Below, in pieces: positions 8,991-15,688 of a DNA stretch of 64,000 nt (position 1 is the stretch's first letter; the number at the start of each line of letters is the position of its first letter). The translations under genes were made by a program, and so were the position numbers. Source of the DNA: Hydrogenophilales bacterium (GTDB taxonomy: Bacteria > Pseudomonadota > Gammaproteobacteria > Burkholderiales > Thiobacillaceae); NCBI GenBank assembly GCA_016703155.1, contig JADJCP010000002.1:434001-498000 (forward strand), read 5' to 3'. Below the pieces are notes generated by a model. That model worked only from the letters and a program-made list of their open reading frames with translations. It did no database searches and was not told the origin of the DNA.

Positions 8991-9269
8991 ATGATCCATT
9001 CGTTCGATTGTCTTGACACCGAAGCGCTTTTTCATAGCCGAGCGGTTGCCCGATTCCGGAACATCGAGCGCGTGGCGCGGCGTAAATTACTGCAACTGCA
9101 CGCGGCAACCGAGCTGGCCAGCTTGAAGATCCCCCCGGGCAACCAACTCGAAGCGCTCAAGGGTGACCGGAAGGGCCAGTACAACATTCGCGTCAACGAT
9201 CAATGGCGGGTCTGCTTCATCTGGCGAGAAGATTGCGCGTACCAGGTTGAAATCGTGGACTACCACTAG
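8991..9269 (+). CDS. higB: HigB-type toxin (RelE superfamily mRNA interferase)
   Basis: A 92-residue RelE/HigB-like toxin: IHSFDCLDTEALF, IERVARRKLLQLHAA, LKIPPGNQLEALKGDRKGQYNIRVNDQWRVCFIW and VEIVDYH. These match the HigB 'plasmid maintenance system killer' family, which cleaves mRNA in the ribosomal A site. The toxin gene precedes the antitoxin gene, the usual order for higBA. ATG 8991 is used, since the ATG at 8984 is in another frame and stops after ten codons. The neighbouring antitoxin confirms the assignment. Confidence 0.92.
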   Translation: MIHSFDCLDTEALFHSRAVARFRNIERVARRKLLQLHAATELASLKIPPGNQLEALKGDRKGQYNIRVNDQWRVCFIWREDCAYQVEIVDYH

Positions 9270-9278
9270 GGGCTGAAC

Positions 9279-9584
9279 ATGGCTGAATTACTTGACGAAA
9301 TCCACCCCGGCGAAATTCTGCTGGAAGACTTCTTGAAACCGCTCGGTATCACCGCGCGCCAGCTTGCCGCCGACATCGATGTCTCGCAGAGCCGCATCAG
9401 CGAACTGGTCAACGGCCACCGCCCGATTACGGCCGATACGGCACTTCGCCTCGGCCTGTTCTTCAGCATGGAGCCCCGCTTCTGGCTGAACCTGCAAACC
9501 GAGTACGACATGCGGATCGCGGCCCGCACCCTGCAAGCGAAGATCGCGCCGCGTATCCGAGTCTTTCATCAGGCGGCGGCCTGA
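9279..9584 (+). CDS. higA: HigA-type antitoxin (XRE helix-turn-helix)
   Basis: A 101-residue protein that starts EIHPGEILLEDFLKPLGIT, the HigA/VapI signature, followed by an HTH (ARQLAADIDVSQSRISELVNGHRPIT) and LRLGLFFSMEPRFWLNLQTEYDM. It neutralises HigB and represses its own promoter, most likely through the palindrome at 8965-8979. It starts 9 nt after higB. Confidence 0.93.
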   Translation: MAELLDEIHPGEILLEDFLKPLGITARQLAADIDVSQSRISELVNGHRPITADTALRLGLFFSMEPRFWLNLQTEYDMRIAARTLQAKIAPRIRVFHQAAA

Positions 9585-9632
9585 TTGAACGGCTTGATTG
9601 AGGCTGATCTAAAGCAGCCTAATGTAATGATT

Positions 9633-9652
9633 AAACGTGGTCCGTCCCCATT
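9633..9652. repeat. Dispersed GGGGAC-type repeat remnant
   Basis: AAACGTGGTCCGTCCCCATT here resembles a short sequence often found next to REP-associated transposases, in reverse orientation (GGGGACGGACC). Related AAAAGGGGACA words occur at 19848 and 23470. No transposase remains nearby. An 8-bp inverted repeat (CTGCAGGG 9725-9732, CCCTGCAG 9750-9757) lies further on, 3' of the PIN gene; the rest of 9585-9769 holds nothing recognisable. Confidence 0.4.
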
Positions 9653-9769
9653 ATTCTGATGCTGGAACTGGCCATATAACCAAGCTGTACCGACGAGGCC
9701 ACCACAACGATCCATGTTCACACACTGCAGGGATAGTCCAGATCGGGAACCCTGCAGGGCGCCTGCCGC

Positions 9770-10261
9770 CTACTCGGGTAGATCCAGCTCCGTCTGCCGT
9801 GCAGAATCCGGCAAGGGCAAATCGTCTGTCTTGATGACCGCCAAGCCATAGCGTTGGCCAATTCGGACAATGTCACCGTCTTCCGAATAAATGGTTCGGG
9901 CATTGGCCACCTTGGCGATGGCGACAATCTGCCAGTCGAACTTGGCCTTGGCCCAGGTCTTGGCTTGGGCACGTTTGTCCCCACTGGTCAACGCGGCATC
10001 CAGCAGTAAGGCGCATTCCAAGGCGGCACGGCTATCGAAGGCGGTGATCTTGAAGGCGGCCGAGGTACTTAACCGGGCATAGTAGGCGTCTCTGGCCTTG
10101 CCTGCCCGTGCCAGGAACTCGGACAACGCGGGGGTGGGGATGACAATCTTGATCTTCTTGCGCTGAAGATCGGTGAGAAGATTTTCGAGTTTGGCCTTAC
10201 GGTCTGGCTGAGTGCGGGGATGGAACAGGTCGATGAGTACGCTGGCATCGAAAACGACCAT
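9770..10261 (-). CDS. PIN-domain protein (VapC-like ribonuclease fold)
   Basis: A 163-residue PIN domain. The acidic active site is visible: VVFDASVLIDLF (Asp5), PTPALSEFLARAG (Glu), an internal FDSRAALECA (Asp), and DWQIVAIAKVANARTIYSEDGDIVRIG (Asp pair). PIN proteins of this size are usually toxins or RNA-processing nucleases. Its ATG abuts the stop of the upstream gene (TAA at 10264-10262, ATG at 10261) with no gap, so the two are co-translated. The partner is not a typical VapB antitoxin. Confidence 0.82.
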   Translation of the reverse strand: MVVFDASVLIDLFHPRTQPDRKAKLENLLTDLQRKKIKIVIPTPALSEFLARAGKARDAYYARLSTSAAFKITAFDSRAALECALLLDAALTSGDKRAQAKTWAKAKFDWQIVAIAKVANARTIYSEDGDIVRIGQRYGLAVIKTDDLPLPDSARQTELDLPE

Positions 10262-10987
10262 TTACGCGCCTCGCAGACACTTCAACTCGGCTTGGGGATC
10301 GTCCATCTCGTTCCAGCCGCTGCCTTCCAGAACGCGCAAACCCGCAACGACATCCGCCAAAGGTGTTTCGTCCAAGACCTCGAAATCCTTGATATCGAAG
10401 TTCTCAAGTTCCCACTCGCCCTCTTGAGTACGCCGCCACTTGCCTCGACCCACGACGCGCACAGTTTGTCCGAAAAGAAAGGCTGCTAGCTTACGGGCAT
10501 TTTCCCGGCTGGCGTTGCAGTGGTAGTAGATGCCCCGTTCACTTTCCACCAACACCGGGACGGTTTCGTCCTTGCCGCCGATTCGGATGACGACACCATC
10601 AAGCTCCCCAACTTCATACACCACGGCCTCTTCCGCCAGCGGGGTCTTACGACCGGGGAATTCCAGGATATTGGCGCCAGCCTTCAGACGGAGTACGCCG
10701 CAGGCATTGTCGTCACGTAACATACGATTAATGTCACGGTTGGCGCGGGAGATGTCTTCCGGCACATCGGGCGTGTTTACAAGACTCAAGCGGGCCTTGA
10801 CTTTGGGTACGGCTGGTTCGTCCACCACGATTTCAGGAATGGCGCTGCCCTTACGAACCTTCATGAAATGAACATGCTCCTTGTTCCCAAACAACACCGC
10901 CAGCCGGGCCAGATACTCGGCCAGCCGGGCCATGGGAAGCGTATCTGGCTTCCATGTGTCTATTCGGAAATCAAAGGTGGTATTCAT
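10262..10987 (-). CDS. Unknown protein paired with the PIN-domain gene
   Basis: A 241-residue soluble protein that I do not recognise. Visible parts are an N-terminal helical segment (RLAEYLARLAVLFGNKEHVHFMKVRKGSAIPEI), RANRDINRMLRDDNACGVLRLK, a beta-rich middle (DGVVIRIGGKDETVPVLVESERGIYYHC) and a C-terminal OB-like stretch (GQTVRVVGRGKWRRTQEGEW). It has no classic DNA-binding motif, no signal peptide and no membrane segment. It directly precedes the PIN gene and could be its antitoxin, chaperone or targeting subunit. Function is not assigned. Confidence 0.6.
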   Translation of the reverse strand: MNTTFDFRIDTWKPDTLPMARLAEYLARLAVLFGNKEHVHFMKVRKGSAIPEIVVDEPAVPKVKARLSLVNTPDVPEDISRANRDINRMLRDDNACGVLRLKAGANILEFPGRKTPLAEEAVVYEVGELDGVVIRIGGKDETVPVLVESERGIYYHCNASRENARKLAAFLFGQTVRVVGRGKWRRTQEGEWELENFDIKDFEVLDETPLADVVAGLRVLEGSGWNEMDDPQAELKCLRGA

Positions 10988-11202
10988 AGTTGGAACTTAA
11001 CTCAATCATGTTTCCCGAGTCAAAGTATCAGTCAACCCAATACAGTAGCGGTGCGCATCAAGGTTGTTGTCGCCTCGCCCTAGCCACTATCCCCTTTCAA
11101 CCATCGTTGCCGGGAACGCGCAAGACACGGCACTGGTACTGGCCGGTGTGATGCTGGTCAGCGCCCGGTAGAGCCGTTCGGCGAAGTGAGCCGGCGTCCG
11201 CC

Positions 11203-12609
11203 TCACCCCTTCCCCGCCAACCTCCCCAGCTCCGCCAGCGCCGCTTCCACGCGCGCATCCCACGGCAAGGCTGCGGCCAGTCTCAGACAGTGGCCGTATT
11301 GGCCTTGCGGCGAGAATAGCCGGCCGGGGGTGAAGCTGATACCGGCCTTGAGCGCTTGGTCGTAGAGGGCCAGGGTGTCGCGGTTGTCGGGCAGTTCCAG
11401 CCAGAGGACGAAGCCGCCGGTGGGGCGCGAGGCGCGCGTGCCGGGCGGGAAGTAGCGCTTCACGGCGGCGTGCAGGCGCGCCAGGTTGTCGGCGTAGGCG
11501 CGCCGGACCTTGGCCAGGTGGCGTTCGTAGCGGCTGTCGGCGAGGTAGTCGGCGATGGCCAGTTGCGGCAGGGTGGCGTTGGCCATGGTGCCGACGTATT
11601 TCAGGTGCTCGACGGCCTTGCGCCAGCGCCCGGGCACGACCCAGCCGACGCGGTAGCCGGGGGCGATGGTCTTGGAGAACGAGGCGCACAGCAGGACGTT
11701 GCCGTCGCGGTCCCAGGCCTTGGCGGGCCGGGGCCGGTCGCGGCCGTGCGCCAGGTCGCCGTAGATGTCGTCCTCGATCAGGGGGATGGCGCGCGCCGCG
11801 AGCATCTTCACCAGGCGGGTCTTGTGGGCGTCGGGCATGAGGCTGCCGGTGGGGTTGCTGAAGTTGCCGACCACGGCGACGGCCTTCACCGGCCAGCGGT
11901 CCAGGGCCAGGGTGAGCGCGTCCAGGCTGATGCCGGTGTCCGGATCGCTGGGGATTTCCAGGGCCTGCATGCCCAGCGATTCGATGGCCTGGAGAGTGCC
12001 GAAGAAGGCCGGGCTTTCGATGGCGATGATGTCGCCGGCCTTGGCGACGGCGCGCAGGGCGAGGTTGAGGGCCTCCTGGCAGCCGTCGGTGATGACCACG
12101 TCGTCCGGGCCGAAGGCGCAGCCGTGGTCGGCGGCGCGCTGGGCGATGCGTACGCGCAGGGCCTCTTCGCCGGGCGGGAAGCTGTAGCGGCTGCCGACGT
12201 CGGCGTTGCCGCGCAGGCTGCGGTTGAGCGCGGCGCGCAGGTCGGCGAGGGGCAGGAACCCAGGCGCGGGCACGGCGGCGCCGAGCGAGACCAGGTCCTT
12301 GCGCTGGGTGTTGCGCGACAGGCGCACGGCCAGCTCGGTGACGTTGACGGCGCACGGGCCTTCGGCGGCCTCGCCGGTCTGGGCGGCGGGCGGCGCCGAT
12401 TCCGGCTGCCGGGCGAAGAAGCCGGATTGCGGCCGCGCCTCCAGCCAGCCGTGGCTTTCCAGCAGGCGGTAGGCCGAGACCACCGTGGCCTGACTGACGC
12501 GCTGCTGCTCGGAGAGGCGGCGCACCGAGGGCACACGGTCGCCGGGCGGGTAGACGCCCTGGCGGATGGCGTCCTTGAGTTGCGTGGCGAGGTTTTCATA
12601 GAGATTCAT
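11203..12609 (-). CDS. MocR-family PLP-dependent transcriptional regulator (YjiR-like)
   Basis: A 468-residue fusion of a GntR-type winged helix (about residues 1-75, DRVPSVRRLSEQQRVSQATVVSAYRLLESHGWL) and a fold-type I aminotransferase domain. The PLP lysine is in ASFSKTIAPGYRVGW; NFSNPTGSLMP and DDIYGDL contribute further cofactor contacts. Such regulators usually control a divergent gene, here the DUF1127 gene at 12810. In E. coli the MocR gene yjiR lies next to the DUF1127 gene yjiS, which supports a YjiR-like role (from memory, not checked). The effector is unknown. Confidence 0.88.
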   Translation of the reverse strand: MNLYENLATQLKDAIRQGVYPPGDRVPSVRRLSEQQRVSQATVVSAYRLLESHGWLEARPQSGFFARQPESAPPAAQTGEAAEGPCAVNVTELAVRLSRNTQRKDLVSLGAAVPAPGFLPLADLRAALNRSLRGNADVGSRYSFPPGEEALRVRIAQRAADHGCAFGPDDVVITDGCQEALNLALRAVAKAGDIIAIESPAFFGTLQAIESLGMQALEIPSDPDTGISLDALTLALDRWPVKAVAVVGNFSNPTGSLMPDAHKTRLVKMLAARAIPLIEDDIYGDLAHGRDRPRPAKAWDRDGNVLLCASFSKTIAPGYRVGWVVPGRWRKAVEHLKYVGTMANATLPQLAIADYLADSRYERHLAKVRRAYADNLARLHAAVKRYFPPGTRASRPTGGFVLWLELPDNRDTLALYDQALKAGISFTPGRLFSPQGQYGHCLRLAAALPWDARVEAALAELGRLAGKG

Positions 12610-12809
12610 GAGGCCGCTCCCGAGCCGGTTCCGAACAGTGCCAGTCTAGGCGCGCCGGCCGGCCGGGTCGCGGTACAGTCGGCGCCGATTCGGACCGACA
12701 CAGTCTTGTCCGTGGTTGAACTGTAGTGCATCAATTCAGGTTGTGCTGTCTCTGTATCGTTCGTTGTGTCCTGCCTAGCATGACGTTATCGCCCGGCAAG
12801 GACAGGAAC
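12610..12809. promoter_or_regulatory. Divergent MocR/DUF1127 promoter region
   Basis: Two ACAGTC words (about 12675 and 12700) and a nearby inverted ACTGT (about 12720) sit between the divergent genes and could be MocR half-sites. A TTGTCC box is near 12706. No convincing -10 was found, so the sites are tentative. Confidence 0.35.
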
Positions 12810-13019
12810 ATGAACGCGAACACCGCCCTCTCAAGCACGCTTGCGCGTTGGCGCGCGTGGCCGTGGTTCGCGGATGCGCTGAAGCGCCTGCGCGCCCTGT
12901 TCGCCACCCTGCGCGCCGAGGCGGAACTGCGTGCCCTGGACGACCTCGGCCTGCGCGACCTGGGCCTGGACCGGGGCGGCATCGCCTACGCGGCACGTCA
13001 TGGTCGTTACGAGGACTGA
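12810..13019 (+). CDS. DUF1127 small protein (YjiS-like)
   Basis: A 69-residue protein ending in the DUF1127 motif: AELRALDDLGLRDLGLDRGGIAYAARHGRY. The N-terminal part (WRAWPWFADALKRLRALFATL) is a basic amphipathic helix. DUF1127 proteins include RNA-binding small proteins in alphaproteobacteria. ATG 12810 follows ACAGGAAC. It is divergent from the MocR gene and is the natural target of that regulator. Confidence 0.85.
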   Translation: MNANTALSSTLARWRAWPWFADALKRLRALFATLRAEAELRALDDLGLRDLGLDRGGIAYAARHGRYED

Positions 13020-13041
13020 GTAGGTTGCGCATACAAACCGC

Positions 13042-13069
13042 TTGACTTGACCGACCGGTCTAGTACAAT
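13042..13069 (+). promoter_or_regulatory. TetR-gene promoter with overlapping operator
   Basis: TTGACT (13042-13047) and TACAAT (13064-13069) are 16 bp apart and form a near-consensus sigma70 promoter. Within the spacer lies TTGAC-N6-GTCTA (13047-13062) containing GACCGGTC. A matching site is at 13754-13769, which suggests an operator for the TetR protein. Confidence 0.7.
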
Positions 13070-13076
13070 TCGGGCC

Positions 13077-13679
13077 ATGATCCCCGAAACCGACACCCGC
13101 TCACGCATCCTCGCCACTGCGCGCGACATGTTCCACAGCCGCAGCTATGCGGATGTGGGCATTCAGGAGATTTGCGAGGGCGCGCGCGTGCAGAAAGGCA
13201 GCTTCTATCACTTCTTCCCGTCCAAGCGCGACTTGGCGCTGGCGGTGATCGACGACATGGCCGACGACTGGGCGCACGGCTTCGTCGCCGAGGCCTTCGA
13301 CCTGGCCCTGCCGCCGGTCGAGCGCCTGGACTACATGATTGACGCTGCCTATTACTGGCAGAAGGCCTCCAGCGACTTGGAGGGCCGCATGCCCGGCTGC
13401 CTGTTCGGCAATCTGGCGCTGGAGATGAGCACCCGCGACGACGTCATGCGCGCGCGCCTCAATGCCGTGTTCGACAAGGCGCGCGACAAGTTCATGACGG
13501 CGCTCGACGAGGCGGTGGGCATCGGTGCTCTGGCGGCGATGGACTCCGAAGCCACGGCGAGCGCCATGCTGGCCTATCTGGAAGGCGTCATCCTGCTGGC
13601 CAAGACGCGCAACGACCCCGAGGTCATCCTGCGTCTCGGCCCGGCGATCAAGACCCTGAGGATCGAGATGAGTCATTGA
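13077..13679 (+). CDS. TetR/AcrR-family repressor
   Basis: A 200-residue regulator. The N-terminal HTH is RSRILATARDMFHSRSYADVGIQEICEGARVQKGSFYHFFPSKRDL, which is diagnostic. The C-terminal ligand domain contains GCLFGNLALEMSTRDDVMRARL, as in the AcuR/NemR-like subgroup, with one Cys that could sense electrophiles. The start at 13077 places the promoter and operator directly upstream, so autorepression is likely. The same operator word lies before tusA-dsrE2, making those genes probable targets. Confidence 0.88.
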   Translation: MIPETDTRSRILATARDMFHSRSYADVGIQEICEGARVQKGSFYHFFPSKRDLALAVIDDMADDWAHGFVAEAFDLALPPVERLDYMIDAAYYWQKASSDLEGRMPGCLFGNLALEMSTRDDVMRARLNAVFDKARDKFMTALDEAVGIGALAAMDSEATASAMLAYLEGVILLAKTRNDPEVILRLGPAIKTLRIEMSH

Positions 13680-13687
13680 TTTTTTCC

Positions 13688-13743
13688 ATCAACGCCACCC
13701 GCGTGGCGTTGATTCCACCCCCGGCCCGCTTGGGCTTTTTTTT
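13688..13743 (+). terminator. Hairpin pair ending the tetR transcript
   Basis: A perfect 11-bp stem ATCAACGCCAC / GTGGCGTTGAT (13688-13713) is followed by GCCC-GCTT-GGGC and eight T (13724-13743). The second is a typical intrinsic terminator. Confidence 0.82.
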
Positions 13744-13753
13744 GAACCCCAAC

Positions 13754-13769
13754 TAGACTGACCGGTCTA
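13754..13769. promoter_or_regulatory. Second copy of the TetR operator, before tusA
   Basis: TAGAC-TGACCG-GTCTA mirrors the site in the tetR promoter (TTGAC-CGACCG-GTCTA). TACTAT at 13768-13773 may be the tusA -10. A shared operator links the regulator with the sulfur-carrier genes. Confidence 0.62.
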
Positions 13770-13809
13770 CTATTTTGCGGCCCTGCCGCCCAACCGAAAG
13801 GAGTCCACC

Positions 13810-14037
13810 ATGGATGCCAAGCAAACCCTCGATGCACGCGGCCTAAACTGCCCACTGCCCATCCTGCGCACCAAGAAGTCCCTGAGCGCGCTGCAACCCG
13901 GCGACACCCTCAAGGTGGTGGCCAGCGATCCCGGCTCGCTGAAGGACATGGCCTCGTTCTGCGTTCAGACCGGCAACACCCTGCTGTCGTCCGCGCAGGC
14001 AGGCGACGACTATGAGTTCGTCATCCGCAAGGCCTGA
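13810..14037 (+). CDS. tusA: TusA-family sulfur carrier protein
   Basis: A 75-residue TusA-like protein: LDARGLNCPLPILRTKKSL carries the conserved CPLP motif whose Cys accepts sulfane sulfur. The rest (LKVVASDPGSLKDMASFCVQTGNTLLS) matches the two-layer alpha/beta fold. A GAAAGGAG site lies 7 nt before the ATG. It is co-transcribed with dsrE2 (10-nt gap). In sulfur oxidisers TusA and DsrE2 pass sulfur towards cytoplasmic oxidation or thiolation systems. Confidence 0.9.
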   Translation: MDAKQTLDARGLNCPLPILRTKKSLSALQPGDTLKVVASDPGSLKDMASFCVQTGNTLLSSAQAGDDYEFVIRKA

Positions 14038-14047
14038 GGAGCGCACC

Positions 14048-14677
14048 ATGAACATCGCCAAATTGCACCCCGTCGATCACGCCGCCGAAGCCATGCCGAC
14101 CGACCTCGCCGGACTGGAGGCCTGGTTCGACCGTCGCCTGGACGAGAAACTTGCCGAGCGCGAGGCCGCCAAGGTGCCCTCGCTGGCCATCATCGCCACC
14201 AAGGGCACGATGGACATGGCCTACCCGCCCTTCATCCTCGCCTCGACGGCGGCGGCACTGGGCTGGAACGCATCGATCTTCTTCACCTTCTACGGCCTGG
14301 AACTGTTGAAGAAGGATCTCGACCTCAAGGTCTCGCCCCTGGGCAATCCGGCCATGCCGATGAAGATGCCCTTCGGCCCCGAGTGGCTGAAGCGTATAAA
14401 CATGCCGATTCCCAATCTGGTGGCCGGCAATCTGCCCGGCTTCGAGAACCTCGCCACGACCATGATGGAGCAGACCGTGAAGGCCAAGGGCGTGCCCAGC
14501 ATCCGGGAACTGCGCGATATCTGCGTCGAATCCGGCGTGCGACTGGTGGCCTGCCAGATGACCGTCGACCTGTTCAATTACCGCCAGGACGAATTCATCC
14601 CGGAGATCGCCGAATGGATCGGCGCCACCAGCTATCTGGCCGAGGCGCGCAACGCCGACGTCTGCCTGTTCGTCTGA
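14048..14677 (+). CDS. DsrE2-like DsrE/DsrF/DrsH-family protein
   Basis: A 209-residue protein of the PF13686 type. Core segments: LAIIATKGTMDMAYPPFILASTAAALGWNASIFFTFYGLELL, MPMKMPFGPEWL, PSIRELRDICVESGVRLVACQMTVDLF. Cys in DICVESG and VACQMT are the candidate persulfide carriers. The ATASTAAALG stretch is moderately hydrophobic, as in membrane-associated DsrE2. Pairing with TusA is a recognised sulfur-trafficking arrangement; a rhodanese is not present here. Confidence 0.87.
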   Translation: MNIAKLHPVDHAAEAMPTDLAGLEAWFDRRLDEKLAEREAAKVPSLAIIATKGTMDMAYPPFILASTAAALGWNASIFFTFYGLELLKKDLDLKVSPLGNPAMPMKMPFGPEWLKRINMPIPNLVAGNLPGFENLATTMMEQTVKAKGVPSIRELRDICVESGVRLVACQMTVDLFNYRQDEFIPEIAEWIGATSYLAEARNADVCLFV

Positions 14678-14683
14678 CTCCGC

Positions 14684-14711
14684 GACCTCCAGGGACGCAC
14701 CCCTGGAGGTC
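14684..14711. terminator. Stem-loop between convergent genes
   Basis: GACCTCCAGGG / CCCTGGAGGTC form an 11-bp perfect stem with a 6-nt loop. No T-run follows, so it may terminate weakly or only protect 3' ends. Confidence 0.5.
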
Positions 14712-14738
14712 ATGGTGTCGCGACCTATCTGATCTGGG

Positions 14739-15026
14739 TCAGGCCTTGTCGGCGTCACCCTCGGCCGGCGGCGCGATATCCTTGATGATCACCTCGGCGT
14801 CGGCCGAGGCCTCGTCGGCGGCTTCATCCACCGCCGCTTCCGCGCTTTCCTGGGCGCCGCCCGTGACGCTCTCGAAGGCGGACGCGGCCTGTTCGGCCAA
14901 TCCGGAGATCGCATCGGTGGCGCCCTCGACGACATCGCCGACCGTCTCGGCGGCGCTCTTGGCGAGCTCAACGCCGGCATCCAGCGCGTTTTCGGTCAGT
15001 TCCTTGGCTTTATCGAACAGGCTCAT
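14739..15026 (-). CDS. Alanine/glutamate-rich small protein
   Basis: A 95-residue protein starting MSLFDKAKELTENALDAG at 15026, preceded by AAGGAGC. It is nearly all amphipathic helix with repeated Ala, Glu and Asp (VGDVVEGATDAISGLAEQAASAF, AVDEAADEASADAEV) and is strongly acidic. Similar low-complexity proteins occur widely in proteobacteria without known function. A longer upstream start at 15188 lacks support. Confidence 0.6.
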   Translation of the reverse strand: MSLFDKAKELTENALDAGVELAKSAAETVGDVVEGATDAISGLAEQAASAFESVTGGAQESAEAAVDEAADEASADAEVIIKDIAPPAEGDADKA

Positions 15027-15204
15027 GGCAAGCTCCTTCAGGTGTCGCCGAATGCAGCCGGCGACGTGGGTTTTCGGGGAGATCAGACTAGCAGCCGGTA
15101 TGTCACAATCCGATGAACCTTCCATGAGGAGTTTGTGACGCGCGCCAGCCCGCGTCGAGGGATACCTCAGACCACGGTTTATTAGCATTCAATTGTTTGA
15201 AGTC

Positions 15205-15600
15205 GTGGTTCCCTATTATTTCCGGCCCCGGCGGCGAGACCGGCGATTGACCCCGTCAGGTCGACCGGGATACTTTCCGTCCATGACCGACATCACACCC
15301 TTGAGCGACATCCTCGCGCGTCTCGCCGCCGCCTACGCCGCCCAGCATCAGGTCACGGCGGTGGTATACGCCGGCTCGCGGAGCATGTAACTGGCCGACT
15401 CCGCCTCGGACACGGATATCTACGTCTACATCACCGCCCCGCTGCCGCGCGAAGCGCGGGCAGACATCGCCCGAGGCCCCAGGGTCGAGCTCGACAACCG
15501 CTTCTTCGAACCGGGCGACGAATGGCTTGACAAATGGGAACCACGTTTATCAGTAACAATGATCAGTGTTATGAAAAATAAACATGGTTCCCTAATAAAA
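15205..15600. repeat. TGGTTCCCTA words bordering the dead gene copy
   Basis: CGTGGTTCCC (15205-15214) recurs inverted as GGGAACCACG (15537-15546), and TGGTTCCCTAATA recurs directly near 15584. The flanks are AT-rich compared with the surrounding genes. These words may be ends of a small mobile or recombined element. Confidence 0.45.
15239..15530 (+). pseudogene. Truncated copy of the nucleotidyltransferase gene at 18998
   Basis: These 292 bases match 18954-19245 without any gap and with about 14 differences by eye. They include the promoter-like region, the ATG (15283) and the first 80 or so codons. An in-frame TAA replaces a GAA codon at 15388-15390 (AGCATGTAACTG against AGCATGGAACTG), and the copy ends abruptly at 15530. 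It is in the same orientation as the intact gene, so the two form direct repeats around the HD-GYP gene. Confidence 0.88.
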
Positions 15601-15605
15601 TCCTA

Positions 15606-15639
15606 ACGACAAGGGGAGCCGCATGCCTCCCCTTGTCGT
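15606..15639 (-). terminator. Terminator-like stem-loop after the HD-GYP gene
   Basis: ACGACAAGGGGAG (15606-15618) pairs perfectly with CTCCCCTTGTCGT (15627-15639). On the - strand a T-rich stretch follows, so it fits a terminator for the HD-GYP gene. Confidence 0.65.
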
Positions 15640-15688
15640 TTCCGCCCGCCGTTACCGCGATCGACGCGGCTTACCCCCCGTTCGCCCT

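Noticed and set aside
11356..12726. 456-codon + strand frame opposite the MocR gene
   Set aside because: Antisense shadow; the MocR frame is clearly coding.
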